A stretch of 64,000 bases of DNA. Source: Favolaschia claudopus (lineage: Eukaryota; Basidiomycota; Agaricomycetes; Agaricales; Mycenaceae). The notes beneath the pieces were generated by a model. It saw only the letters and a program-made list of their open reading frames with translations, did not search any database and had not been told where the DNA came from. The stretch is taken from contig JAWWNJ010000228.1 in NCBI GenBank assembly GCA_037176885.1, positions 124,001 to 188,000 of the forward strand, read 5' to 3'. Both the position numbers and the translations under genes were made by a program. Shown piece by piece: positions 10,831 through 21,125 of this stretch; the first letter of the stretch is position 1; the number at the start of each line of letters is the position of its first letter.

Positions 10831-11799
10831 TGTGACGTCGTATATTGAATACTCCGAAGTAACGTTTAAACCAGGCGTTAGGTTACGAAACTCGGGTGAG
10901 CGGGTTTGAAGCGCGTCCAGTCCAAATCCAACCCGAATAGGAAATGTTGTCGAGATGGATGAAGGGTCGACCCAGTGCGAAGACCTCGCTGTATTTCGAT
11001 GAGACGTGGAGTGTTTTGAGAGAAGACAGTGATCTGTAGGCTGGACGGTTAAAATAAAGTAAGGATCGATTTTACCGTTGGTTATTTAAATCCAGAGTAT
11101 TTAGACGGGAGGGCGAGTGTGGCAGAAGATATGGGTTCCAAGATGTTATTCTTGCAAACCTCAAGCAAAGAAGACGGTCGGTTGGCACCAGAGGTTATGT
11201 AGAAACGGGTAGTAATTGGTACGATGCTCTCGAGCAGCAACTACGAATAAATACAAAGAGGGGTACCGGTATTCTGGGTTTTTACATGTGGTACAGAATA
11301 AATTGAGATGAGGTGTCCATGTGGCTTGCACAGCCAAATATCAAGGAACGAGGGGTCGTTTCCATGATTTGGGGATCGCTCGCATGGCCGTAGTAAGGTA
11401 CAGAATATCAGTTTTCACCTTGGAATAAAGTTCAACCAATAAAATTGTGTCGGAGTGAATTGTGGATAATTTCTCCACATGCAGCTCTTGGGATTGGCTG
11501 AGATTCTATGATGGAAGCAGTTGTGACCATATGGGAAGGGTAGAGGCCGTATTTTGGATATCCAGCTTGCGAGAGAACCCCGGGATGAATATTTGAAAGT
11601 TGATGTCGGGTCAAGTGATGCGATCAAATAACTTTTCCACGGTTCAACTTGTCCGTCCCAGTTGCTCCGCCGCAGCTAAAGACGTGAAATTCGGGTGCAG
11701 GGTACGGAGAGCAATAACGATGAGAATGCGGCAATAGAATTGATAGATTGGTATATGAAATTCCGGTGATTTATGTGTACACAGCGTAGCTGCGTCACA
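10831..11799 (-). repeat. 3' LTR of the young Gypsy element
   Basis: This 969-bp repeat is identical to 19938-20906 apart from one base. It has terminal TGTGAC..GTCACA ends and lies downstream of the pol ORF on the minus strand. Confidence 0.9.
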
Positions 11800-11815
11800 T
11801 CCGCGGGGCACGCGA
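11800..11815. repeat. 16-bp repeat next to the 3' LTR, second copy at 15810-15825
   Basis: TCCGCGGGGCACGCGA abuts the inner edge of the 3' LTR and recurs exactly at 15810-15825, between the protease and pol ORFs. The place next to the LTR is where a purine tract is expected, but this sequence is not a purine tract. Confidence 0.7.
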
Positions 11816-11910
11816 AAAATCAACCGTCCTCGGTTGCGTCGAGGGGAGAGGGAGTAAAACGAGATCGAAGGGAGACAGAAACAAGTCAAGGGAGGGGGTA
11901 TACATGGGCT

Positions 11911-14900
11911 TCAAATATCATCCTCGTCAGATGACTCGGGATCGTCCTCGTCGGATTCTTCTGCGTTCGGTGGGTTTTCCATGCCATCATCAAGAGGGAA
12001 GCCTTCAGCGAGTTTGGCCAAGCGGGGATCATTGCGGGATATGTAGGGAAGAAGGCGAGTTGCAGCTATTCCTTGGGTACTGACCGCACCAGATAGTTCT
12101 CGAAGCACATAAGAACCTCCAGCGGTCCGGCGAACGACCGCATATGGCCCAAGCCATTTACTCTTCCATTTTCTTCCTAGGTCGGTGGCGAGGCGAGAGT
12201 TTCGAACGAGGACGAGTTCGTCCGGCTGGTAGGATTCACGGTAGAACCGCGCCGAATATCTGCGTTCAAATTCTTCTTTTGATCGAATACGGCTATTCAG
12301 CAATCGTTCAGCTGCATCTTTGAGGTCAGAGGGGCGTCGTTCGATTTGGCGAGTTCTGAGAGCGAGAAGATCCGTGTGGGTCATGTTGGAAGTCCAACCT
12401 TCAATCATGTAGGTGCATTCGGCGAGATCGAAAGGGAGGATGGGATGGAAGCCATGAAGAGTGTAGAAAGGAGTTTGACCCGTTGCACGGCGGAAAGTGA
12501 CTCGGTCAGCAAATTTTGCGGCAGGGAGCTTTGAAGGCCACAGGTTCATGTTTCCTTCGCATGCTTTAACCAAGGACTCGCGCAGAATGAAATGTCCTCG
12601 CTCGACAACAGAGTTGGCTCGAGAGTTGTAAGGAGAAATCTTCACATGAGGGATATTGAGGGTCTGCATGAGCAAGGCAAAGGCTTCTTGAACTTCTGGT
12701 CCATTATCGGTTGTGACTTGAAGAACAACACCATAGCGGCAATAAATCTCTTCCCAGAAAAATTTTGCAAGGGATCGCGCGTTGGCTTTTCGCAGAGCAC
12801 GAGCTTCAGAGACGCCAGAGAGATCGTCCTTGGCTGCGATGATGTAGCGAAAGCCTTGTGCTTTCGGCATATACATGATGTCGACATAGATCTTTGCGAA
12901 GATGGTAATGGGAATCGATATCGTGAGGGGCACCTGCATCGCGATTCGAGTGCGAACTTGGCACTCGTGGCAGCTGCGAACATGCTTGATAACCTGGGTT
13001 CGCATATGAGGCCAAAAGAATCGAAGTTGGACAGTTTCAAGCGTGGGGTATTCGCCTCGATGGCCAAGCATCTCATGCGCTTGAACCAGGATTTCTCGAC
13101 GCTTTTCTGGGTCAAATACCACGAGCTGGGGTGGTTTATCGGAACCGTTGTGTCGAAACATCTGGTCGTTCTTCATGAAATATTCAGCCGTCTTCTTTAG
13201 AAAGCGACGTTTAGCCTGCATGCGACGGTTGTGGTCTTTTTGGGGGAACGTTGGGAATTGAAGTGTGATGAGGAAGTGACGAATGTCGAACAAGACAGCA
13301 TCGAATGGGGAGAGAGACGGGGTTGCTTGACTGATATAAACAGAAGCAGATGGGAACGAGGATAGAGTGAAGTTGGGCTGGGTATGAAGAGAATAGAAGG
13401 CATGGACAATGTTGGCGGAGATATTGAATGAAGCGGCATGGAGGACGATATCATCCAGCCAAGAGTCGTCGTGATCTTCAACAATCTCCCCTTCGCCGAG
13501 TTCTCGTCGAGAAAGCGCGTCGGGAGCGTGGAAAGTTTTACCCGGGACATGGATGAGATTAAAGTCGAAGAGCAATATTCCTTGAATCCAACGATTTATC
13601 GTTGCGTTGGGCTGAAGGTCAGGAGAATTTAGCATTCCCTTGATGTACTTCGCGTCGGTTTCAACGTTGAGGTGTTTGATTCCGAATAGATAAAGGCGCC
13701 AGTGACGAAGAGCACGGTAAAGACCGTAGAGTTCGAGTTTGGGTTGAGAGTAGCGTGATTCACGTTCGTTGAATGGAATAGAACCGTATCGAGCAGGTCT
13801 ACGGCGTCCGCGTTCGTCTAACTGAGACAAAACAAATCCCGTTCCACGATTACTCGAGTCTACCGCGAGATATACGTCGAGTTCGGCGGTGTAGTCAATG
13901 TTAATGAGTGCTGGAGCGCTAGTGACGTATTGTTTGAGTGTAGCAAACGCTTCCATTTGTTCTGCGCCCCAGACGAATGGCGCATCTTTGTGAAACAGTT
14001 GGGAAAGTGGTCGAGCAAGAGATGAATAATTCGGGATCCAAATGCGAACTCCGCCGCACAATCCGAGAAAGCGGCGTGCTGATTTTCCGTCGGTGAGGGG
14101 TGGCCAGTTCAGGATTTTGAAGACGCGATCAGGATCAGGAAGACGGCCATCGCAATTGCAGAGTTGTCCGAGGATAATAACCTCAGTGCGTCCAATCTGG
14201 GTCTTCTTGGCAGAGAAAGTGCCGCCGGCATGTTTAATTCGATGCATGACACGATGAACGTCTAATGCATGCTCCCAAACGTAGCGGCGAATGCCAGGGT
14301 TATCGGAGATCGTTTCTGGGTTGCCGTTCGAGTCAAGATATTGAGTGCTGGGTCCTTTGATAGGTAGATCGTCGATGAAAACATTCGCTGTGTGAGGGAT
14401 TTCGTTTTGCAGGATAAAGACCATGCATTGCTGAAATTCGGTCGGAGAATTGGTGAAGCCTTGCGGTAGACATGTGAGGCGAAGTAAACCCAAGGGCGTC
14501 ATGAAAGCGGTGAGATCTCTCGAGTTTTTGTCGACAATTCGCGCATCATAGCCAGAGAATAAGTCAAAAACCGTGAAGATCTGACATCCAGCGAAGGGCT
14601 GAACAAATTCATCGAGAATCGGCGGAACACCGGCATCACGAATGGAAACTTTATTGAGAGGCTGAAGGTCGTGTACGAGACGAAGGGCTCCACTCTTCTT
14701 GAGCACACAGAACCAACGAGAACGATAGGGGCTTTGGGAATGTTCGTAGACGCCATGAGAAATTTTTGTCTTAAGAATTTCAATCACTTTGTCGAGAATG
14801 CCAGGTGGAATTGGTATATTCTTGAAAGCCCAAGGGACGTGTTCAATGACAGGGTAGATATAGTCAGAGAAGTAATCGCTCCTGAAGGTTCCGCGGTCGG

Positions 14901-15681
14901 TTTCAACGAAAGCGAGGCCGTCTTCATTGAGCCGCATGACGTGCTCGAAGAGTTTCACCTCTTCTGGAAGTAAATTGCCTTCGTGGTTGATATCCAGAAT
15001 ATCCATTCGTTCACGAGAAAGCTTCTCAGTGGGATAGAAGTCAGGCGGCCGAGTCGGCAGGGGAGAGAGAGTTTTAAGTGGATCCTCGGGGAATTGACGG
15101 CGAGTGCGTGCGTGCTCGGGGTACGGCTGAGCTAGTGGTTTCACTTTGACTCCAACCTTCTTGTATGCAGTGAGAACTTCAGCAACTCCGTTCTCGTCGC
15201 AAGTCATTGGGAAGAGAATATCGCCGTCTTCTATATCGTCAAGGGTGGTGTAAAGAGGTTCGGCGGGGTCCCAGTGCGGATCAACGGCAAATCCCGTTGT
15301 TTTCTCGTACGCTGTATCGATGTCATAATCGGGAACTGCCGACAAAGTTGAACTCGGTCTTTCGGCCGAATGTGGATTGGAAGTTGAATCTCGAACTTCA
15401 ACGACATTCGTGAAATGCACGTAGGATTTTCCCGGGATAAAGAGGGTTTGTGCGGTGGAGGTGAAATGGGAAGGAGTGGAATGTCGGATCAAGGCAGATA
15501 TTTGACTCTCCGAGTACGAAGTCAATCGTGAAATGGTGATGATGATAAATAGTTTTGCCAGTTTAGTGCCGTAGCGGGCGACGAGCTCGAACGATAGGTA
15601 GAGAGAGGCTGGAGTAAATAGGAGAGTAATCAATAGAGCACAGAGTATAGTGGAGTGGGGGTATTGATGTTGTGATAACAT
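11911..15681 (-). CDS. pol: Gypsy Pol: reverse transcriptase, RNase H, integrase, 1256 aa
   Basis: A single open frame starts at an ATG. The RT region (about 330-500) has LRLVHDLQPLNK, LPQGFTNSP and the catalytic VFIDDLPIKG, where FIDD stands for the usual YxDD. RNase H (about 600-730) shows VYLAVDSSN, KLELYGLYRALRHW, ETDAKYI and HAPDALSRR. The integrase has an HHCC zinc module (HEMLGHRGEYP to CHECQ) and a complete DDE triad: IYVDIMYMP, TTDNGPEV and VVERGHF (about 935, 992 and 1026). It ends with an SH3-like tail (WKSKWLGPYAVVRR) and an acidic C-terminus; no chromodomain is visible. The first 60 residues are hydrophobic (ILCALLITLLFTPASLYLSF), which is unusual for Pol and may be a spurious extension. 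No lesion is seen. Confidence 0.85.
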   Translation of the reverse strand: MLSQHQYPHSTILCALLITLLFTPASLYLSFELVARYGTKLAKLFIIITISRLTSYSESQISALIRHSTPSHFTSTAQTLFIPGKSYVHFTNVVEVRDSTSNPHSAERPSSTLSAVPDYDIDTAYEKTTGFAVDPHWDPAEPLYTTLDDIEDGDILFPMTCDENGVAEVLTAYKKVGVKVKPLAQPYPEHARTRRQFPEDPLKTLSPLPTRPPDFYPTEKLSRERMDILDINHEGNLLPEEVKLFEHVMRLNEDGLAFVETDRGTFRSDYFSDYIYPVIEHVPWAFKNIPIPPGILDKVIEILKTKISHGVYEHSQSPYRSRWFCVLKKSGALRLVHDLQPLNKVSIRDAGVPPILDEFVQPFAGCQIFTVFDLFSGYDARIVDKNSRDLTAFMTPLGLLRLTCLPQGFTNSPTEFQQCMVFILQNEIPHTANVFIDDLPIKGPSTQYLDSNGNPETISDNPGIRRYVWEHALDVHRVMHRIKHAGGTFSAKKTQIGRTEVIILGQLCNCDGRLPDPDRVFKILNWPPLTDGKSARRFLGLCGGVRIWIPNYSSLARPLSQLFHKDAPFVWGAEQMEAFATLKQYVTSAPALINIDYTAELDVYLAVDSSNRGTGFVLSQLDERGRRRPARYGSIPFNERESRYSQPKLELYGLYRALRHWRLYLFGIKHLNVETDAKYIKGMLNSPDLQPNATINRWIQGILLFDFNLIHVPGKTFHAPDALSRRELGEGEIVEDHDDSWLDDIVLHAASFNISANIVHAFYSLHTQPNFTLSSFPSASVYISQATPSLSPFDAVLFDIRHFLITLQFPTFPQKDHNRRMQAKRRFLKKTAEYFMKNDQMFRHNGSDKPPQLVVFDPEKRREILVQAHEMLGHRGEYPTLETVQLRFFWPHMRTQVIKHVRSCHECQVRTRIAMQVPLTISIPITIFAKIYVDIMYMPKAQGFRYIIAAKDDLSGVSEARALRKANARSLAKFFWEEIYCRYGVVLQVTTDNGPEVQEAFALLMQTLNIPHVKISPYNSRANSVVERGHFILRESLVKACEGNMNLWPSKLPAAKFADRVTFRRATGQTPFYTLHGFHPILPFDLAECTYMIEGWTSNMTHTDLLALRTRQIERRPSDLKDAAERLLNSRIRSKEEFERRYSARFYRESYQPDELVLVRNSRLATDLGRKWKSKWLGPYAVVRRTAGGSYVLRELSGAVSTQGIAATRLLPYISRNDPRLAKLAEGFPLDDGMENPPNAEESDEDDPESSDEDDI

Positions 15682-15863
15682 ATTGAAGCCGTAGCAAGTT
15701 TTACGTCGATCGCCACGACGGATAAATAAATCAAGGATGAGGGAGGATAGAATCGATAAGAGGGAGCGCAGAGATTGGTCTGAATAAATATTTTAACGTT
15801 CGAGTGCCGTCCGCGGGGCACGCGAGAAGTATAGTCCGTAGAGCGGCTAATATTGGAGTGGAA

Positions 15864-18800
15864 CTAGTTGACGTAGGGAGAATCCGAAGTGGTGTAATCA
15901 AACTCGTCGGCAAAGATCTGAACATGCGGAATGGTTCCCAGTATCCCGCTGGCAAGTATGTCGGAAAATTCGTGGTGATGAACGAATTTGAACTGGAGGA
16001 GTTTGTTGATTACAACTGCCAAATCTTGCCAGTTTTTGTAGACTGAATCGAGGAGGAGCCTGGCTGCCGCGAGTAGAAATTCGTGTTCGAACGGATGGAT
16101 CAAGGGATGGTACAAGTGAGTGCGCGATTTGAAGTCGCCGGGGTAACTAGGGGTTGGTTTCTTCACTGGCGAGTCATAAAAGGCCAATGCTCGAGTGTGA
16201 GCAGCATTGTATTCGGCGGTGTAAGTTATGCGTCGGCCAAGCTTCTCCTCCAAGGTTTGCAGAGCGATGAAGCGAGGATTGTGGATTTTAAGGAGGCGTA
16301 CCACGAATGCGATACCTTCCTGAATGAGCTGACGCATTCCTGCACAAGAAATGGTGAAGAGATCCTTGGGACCAAGCTCGTAGGTGTTGGAAAAGGGAAT
16401 GGGATTGAGTAAGAAGGGAGTAATGAAGTCGCCGTGGAGGATGTTTCGAATCCGCAGGTTGTCACGGTGCTGAGAAAATATCTCGAACATGATGCGGCGG
16501 AGATGATCAAAGTATCGGGGATCTTCTTTGTGACTTTCGAGGCCAACCGAAAATTCACGAAGACCGCTCTCGCCCAAATAAGGACGGAAGGCGTTCAGGC
16601 CAGGAGGAAAAGTGGTAGCTTGTCCGGAAGTTCGATCGTGCTCATCCTGAGCCTCAAGAAATTGAAAGTGTTCGTTGGTGAACTGCGAATTACAGATCGA
16701 GGTCCAGATTCGAACGACATTGGAAATGGGGCGGGGGTTGTTGCCTTCATGCTTCACACGGACTTCATCGCGGCCATCCGGCTCAATGCGATCCATAGAA
16801 TAAGTGTTTGAGCAAACTGAAGCCAAAGTAAAGCATTGAGTAGCTTTATCTGCTTCGTCTCCCTCGACGCGAGTAGGGTGAGCACTGAGGACTGAGGGTG
16901 GATCATGGGGTGTAAAGCGCGCATGCTGCACAACGGAGGATGCCGCGCGCTGTGGAATTGGAGTCGCAGCGGTTGAATGCGCAATGCGGGGTCGAGTGTA
17001 AGGGGTGGTTGGGTTCTTAGGTCCGCGTGGGGTCGATGCACGAGTAGGGGTCGTGGAAAGCGAATGGGAAGAAGGCTCAGATGAGGATGGAGGTTGGTAC
17101 AGAGAGGAATTGCCTCGACGCCTCGGATCGGTGGTGCGTATAATTCCCGTGGGTTCAACAGTCAACAACGGCATGACTGCATCGAGGACACAGGTAGGAA
17201 CAGGGTTGGACTGCTCAGCAGCTGCGTTGGACGGGAAGTATTGAAAGCGCAAGTTTAAACCATTTTCAGATTGGTCAGGCGCATCCGAGTGGCCGTACGA
17301 CATTCGTTTATAGAAGTAGCCAGTACCGTTATCGTTTACAACGGCAGGAGGGATGTCGGTGGTAGGTTGGACTGGAGAGTCAGGGTATCCGAGTTCTCCA
17401 ACCGAGTCGGCTGGAGTGGATTCACGAGAGGAAATGTAGATGGGAGAAATTAACGATAGGGAGCCTGTCTCAACAGGGGAAGAGGAAGGGCGAATGTCCA
17501 TGTCAGATAATGGGGGCAGAGAGTTGTAGGGGATTGAAGTAAATTCGGGGAGGTTGCGAGCGAAGGCAAGGAGTGTCAAAATGAAAGAGTGAGGTGAGAG
17601 GTTGTCTGAGATTGCTTCTGGCAATAAATAAGGCCGCCGAATTAATACCAGTCGCAAGAGTTTGCTCTCATGGTCGGAGATATGGAATGTTGGTCTGATT
17701 GTCAGGATGTTGAATAGATATTGCAACGGATTCGTTGCCAAGCGCTTCAAATCAAGGGGATGCAACGGTCTATCTTGGTCGAGACTGTGCGCAGTAAATC
17801 CCAAGGCACCACTCGGAATGTTACTGTAATCGTGTGCATGTTCCTCAATTAGGCGGGAGATTCTTGAAATAAAGGCCGTTGGGGTGAGTTGCAATTTTTC
17901 CGCAACCCAAACCAGCTCAGGATGCATTTGCAAGAATCCTTGAAAGTGAAGCAAATGTCGGGGTGCGACAAGGGACCGATCTGCGTAGAGATCACAGAAC
18001 AAAAGAAGGTTTGTTCGGGCAACTCGGAATGAATAATTGAATTCCTCGTGGATTTCTTGTGCCTGAACGCGTGCAAAACCTGTGAAGAAAGCATGGACCG
18101 AGACTCCGTTGAGGTCCGGATTGAGCAAGATGTTCGGCATTCGGTCCGCTGTCAAAATAGAGTTGGCCAATAGGATGAACTCATCTCGTTGAGTCTCCCA
18201 GTCGTGAATTCGTTCAAAGGCTCCATGCATCATGAGTATTTTACAAGAAGGGCAGATTTCGCCTCTAGGAATCTCGTTTTCAAGAGGGGGAAGGTCTTCG
18301 TCTTCAGCAATCGAGGAGATCTCGTCTTCGTGAGTATACACAGGATGCATAGATTGCGAGGGAGCGCAGGAATCAACGAGACGGGCCGTATGAATGATGT
18401 GGGTCATGAATGACCCCGGCATAGGAACAAGGTTGCTTTGCATGTGCTGATCTTCTTCCTCTTCAACCAATAGTTGGAAACGATTATTTCCTGTGTCTGG
18501 GTCCCGGAAGATCAGGTACGTTCTATCCGCCCGTTCGTCTATTGACACAAAATTTCCTTTTTGCCAAGGTCGGCCGAGTAGCATATCAAAGGGGAAGGAT
18601 TCTCCGACCCAAAAATTTGCGCTCGTGCTCGCACCGCCCATTGTGAGTTGTACGTCGGAAAGGTATCCCCGGAGCTCCTTTTGGCCCCCATTTGCGTCTC
18701 CCATGTTCACATGCCTCGAGATATCCATGGAAACATGTGGAAGAATTTTTCGCCAGGCTCCTCGAGAGACTAAGTTCAGCATGGAACCCGTATCAATAAT

Positions 18801-19757
18801 AGCCAGAATATTTTTGCCGTTGATAGTAACTTGGACTCGAATGAGTTTTTGACTGTCCCTGGACACGAAAGATGCTGCGGTGAAGGCAGTGTTTTCACGG
18901 GGACGATTTGTTTGAATGGGCAACTCGGAAAGATTTTCCGCAACGGAGTTTACTGCGTGTTGATTTCGAGGGTGATTTTTGAGTCGGATTGCTTCGCTGA
19001 GTGCGTTGGATACAGAAGAAGAGATACCGAGGATTTGTCCCGCTGGTAAAGTGATTGGAGTGTTCAGTAAGGTGTTCAAGACATGGTTAGGATCAACGAA
19101 GGCAGACACTGCCGACTGTCTCGGTCCTGATTTCTTGGCCGGCTTTGGTGGATTTGTCGTTGAATTATTCGGCTTAGAAACCGGCTGTGAGTCTTCCATA
19201 ATGACATCGTCGTTGGAAAAATCAATACGGGGTTCAATTGCGTCGATGGGATGCTGGATGGGGATCTGTTCTTCCCTGTGCTCGCGCTTGATTGGTTGAT
19301 GTTCCAGGGCAGGTTGCAAAGGAGTTCCTGAGTCTTTTACATGTGAACGAGTTTGAGGTCGTTGTTTAGGGTATGGTGATGGCTTCTCGATGAATCTATC
19401 CGATGATCGGGTCACAGCAAATATTTTGGTAAGTTCTTCATCCGTTGTCGACGATTGAACAAAGACGGGCATGATAGAGTCCTCAGGAATCGTCTCAAGG
19501 GTATTGCATGCCTGCACTGGTGCGCTCGAGGTGTAGGTGAAATTCGCTTGAGCCGGTGGAGCAGCAGCGGGCTGTCGTTGCCGATTAAAGGCATCGATTA
19601 GGGTCTCGTTCTGTTGACCGTATCGCCGCAATAATCTTCCATCTGGCCATTCAAGAGTTCCACGATCGCCTCTCTTCAAATCCCCACGAGAAACAACTTC
19701 CTGGATAGCAGTGCATTCCCATAATCCATGTCCATTTTTGCCGCAAAAGAGGGCATA
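15864..19757 (-). CDS. Gypsy gag remnant, protease and long unassigned C-terminal region
   Basis: The frame is open from about 19757 and has no ATG of its own. Its first codons read FCGKNGHGLWEC, a CCHC zinc knuckle missing its first Cys, so the capsid and half the knuckle were deleted. After a Pro/Ser linker comes a retropepsin-like protease: AIIDTGSMLNLVS (about residue 295 counted from 19679), with a later FDMLLGRPW. Unusually, some 800 residues follow the protease. They contain two helix-rich blocks (around HPELVWVAEKLQLTPTAFIS and around EHEFLLAAARLLLDSVYKNW), each followed by a His-Pro-Leu or similar segment, perhaps an old duplication. I do not recognise these blocks. The stop lies 183 bp before the pol ATG, in another frame. 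Confidence 0.7.
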   Translation of the reverse strand, partial: YALFCGKNGHGLWECTAIQEVVSRGDLKRGDRGTLEWPDGRLLRRYGQQNETLIDAFNRQRQPAAAPPAQANFTYTSSAPVQACNTLETIPEDSIMPVFVQSSTTDEELTKIFAVTRSSDRFIEKPSPYPKQRPQTRSHVKDSGTPLQPALEHQPIKREHREEQIPIQHPIDAIEPRIDFSNDDVIMEDSQPVSKPNNSTTNPPKPAKKSGPRQSAVSAFVDPNHVLNTLLNTPITLPAGQILGISSSVSNALSEAIRLKNHPRNQHAVNSVAENLSELPIQTNRPRENTAFTAASFVSRDSQKLIRVQVTINGKNILAIIDTGSMLNLVSRGAWRKILPHVSMDISRHVNMGDANGGQKELRGYLSDVQLTMGGASTSANFWVGESFPFDMLLGRPWQKGNFVSIDERADRTYLIFRDPDTGNNRFQLLVEEEEDQHMQSNLVPMPGSFMTHIIHTARLVDSCAPSQSMHPVYTHEDEISSIAEDEDLPPLENEIPRGEICPSCKILMMHGAFERIHDWETQRDEFILLANSILTADRMPNILLNPDLNGVSVHAFFTGFARVQAQEIHEEFNYSFRVARTNLLLFCDLYADRSLVAPRHLLHFQGFLQMHPELVWVAEKLQLTPTAFISRISRLIEEHAHDYSNIPSGALGFTAHSLDQDRPLHPLDLKRLATNPLQYLFNILTIRPTFHISDHESKLLRLVLIRRPYLLPEAISDNLSPHSFILTLLAFARNLPEFTSIPYNSLPPLSDMDIRPSSSPVETGSLSLISPIYISSRESTPADSVGELGYPDSPVQPTTDIPPAVVNDNGTGYFYKRMSYGHSDAPDQSENGLNLRFQYFPSNAAAEQSNPVPTCVLDAVMPLLTVEPTGIIRTTDPRRRGNSSLYQPPSSSEPSSHSLSTTPTRASTPRGPKNPTTPYTRPRIAHSTAATPIPQRAASSVVQHARFTPHDPPSVLSAHPTRVEGDEADKATQCFTLASVCSNTYSMDRIEPDGRDEVRVKHEGNNPRPISNVVRIWTSICNSQFTNEHFQFLEAQDEHDRTSGQATTFPPGLNAFRPYLGESGLREFSVGLESHKEDPRYFDHLRRIMFEIFSQHRDNLRIRNILHGDFITPFLLNPIPFSNTYELGPKDLFTISCAGMRQLIQEGIAFVVRLLKIHNPRFIALQTLEEKLGRRITYTAEYNAAHTRALAFYDSPVKKPTPSYPGDFKSRTHLYHPLIHPFEHEFLLAAARLLLDSVYKNWQDLAVVINKLLQFKFVHHHEFSDILASGILGTIPHVQIFADEFDYTTSDSPYVN

Positions 19758-19801
19758 TCAACCTGGCTGCGAGCCCGTGGTTGAACTTGTGTGGTTGACA
19801 T
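19755..19801 (-). pseudogene. Stub of gag N-terminus
   Basis: The ATG at 19801 begins MSTTQVQPRARSQVDM, matching the gag start of the family relic at 52.85 kb (MSSTQVQPRARSQVDM). The next codons jump straight into the zinc knuckle in a different frame, marking the deletion junction. Confidence 0.75.
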
Positions 19802-19916
19802 GATGGTGGAGCGAGCGATGTAGCGAGGGATGCGAGACGGGGTGGGACGAGAGAAGGTGATTCGGTGAGTTGAATTTAATATTGGGAAGGAAAGGGAGCT
19901 GATTGTCACTTCAAAA

Positions 19917-19935
19917 CCCCTCGCGGTGGGCTCCA
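19917..19935 (-). promoter_or_regulatory. Primer-binding site of the Gypsy element
   Basis: Two bases inside the 5' LTR, the minus strand reads TGGAGCCCACCGCGAGGGG. It starts with the TGG expected for pairing with a tRNA CCA end. The same sequence follows the relic LTR at 52711. The tRNA was not identified. Confidence 0.6.
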
Positions 19936-19937
19936 GA

Positions 19938-20906
19938 TGTGACGTCGTATATTGAATACTCCGAAGTAACGTTTAAACCAGGCGTTAGGTTACGAAACTC
20001 GGGTGAGCGGGTTTGAAGCGCGTTCAGTCCAAATCCAACCCGAATAGGAAATGTTGTCGAGATGGATGAAGGGTCGACCCAGTGCGAAGACCTCGCTGTA
20101 TTTCGATGAGACGTGGAGTGTTTTGAGAGAAGACAGTGATCTGTAGGCTGGACGGTTAAAATAAAGTAAGGATCGATTTTACCGTTGGTTATTTAAATCC
20201 AGAGTATTTAGACGGGAGGGCGAGTGTGGCAGAAGATATGGGTTCCAAGATGTTATTCTTGCAAACCTCAAGCAAAGAAGACGGTCGGTTGGCACCAGAG
20301 GTTATGTAGAAACGGGTAGTAATTGGTACGATGCTCTCGAGCAGCAACTACGAATAAATACAAAGAGGGGTACCGGTATTCTGGGTTTTTACATGTGGTA
20401 CAGAATAAATTGAGATGAGGTGTCCATGTGGCTTGCACAGCCAAATATCAAGGAACGAGGGGTCGTTTCCATGATTTGGGGATCGCTCGCATGGCCGTAG
20501 TAAGGTACAGAATATCAGTTTTCACCTTGGAATAAAGTTCAACCAATAAAATTGTGTCGGAGTGAATTGTGGATAATTTCTCCACATGCAGCTCTTGGGA
20601 TTGGCTGAGATTCTATGATGGAAGCAGTTGTGACCATATGGGAAGGGTAGAGGCCGTATTTTGGATATCCAGCTTGCGAGAGAACCCCGGGATGAATATT
20701 TGAAAGTTGATGTCGGGTCAAGTGATGCGATCAAATAACTTTTCCACGGTTCAACTTGTCCGTCCCAGTTGCTCCGCCGCAGCTAAAGACGTGAAATTCG
20801 GGTGCAGGGTACGGAGAGCAATAACGATGAGAATGCGGCAATAGAATTGATAGATTGGTATATGAAATTCCGGTGATTTATGTGTACACAGCGTAGCTGC
20901 GTCACA
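19938..20906 (-). repeat. 5' LTR of the young Gypsy element
   Basis: It pairs with 10831-11799 (one difference) and is followed on the plus strand by AAGC, the target duplication. It precedes the primer site and gag start on the minus strand. Confidence 0.9.
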
Positions 20907-21125
20907 AAGCCTTCCTTTCCGCCCTCAATTTTGGTTTTTTTCCGCTCCGCTCATCAAGGCTCTGCTTTTTTCCAGCCTTGTACACTGGTCTTCGCCAAGT
21001 CTTCACTGTATATATCATGAATAGTCTTAGAATGCTCGCTCGCTGCTCTCTTTGCTCGCTCGCTCGCTCACTCTGTTGCTCGCTCTTTCTCACTTGCTTG
21101 TTCTTTCTCTTTGTTCTCCTGCCTC

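Larger units (their letters stand above)
10831..20906 (-). mobile_element. Young Ty3/Gypsy LTR retrotransposon, gag capsid deleted
   Basis: Two 969-bp direct repeats (10831-11799 and 19938-20906) begin TGTGACG on the plus strand and end GCGTCACA. They bound a minus-strand coding region. The flanks show a 4-bp duplication AAGC before 10831 and after 20906. The order along the minus strand is 5' LTR, primer site, gag start, protease ORF, pol ORF, 3' LTR. The LTRs differ at a single aligned base that I could find (10917 C against 20024 T), so the insertion is recent. The element lacks the capsid part of gag, which a relic of the same family at 52.8-53.3 kb retains, so this copy would need Gag in trans. 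Confidence 0.9.

Noticed and set aside
12592..13200. 202-aa plus-strand frame opposite pol
   Set aside because: It is a shadow of the intact integrase frame on the minus strand.
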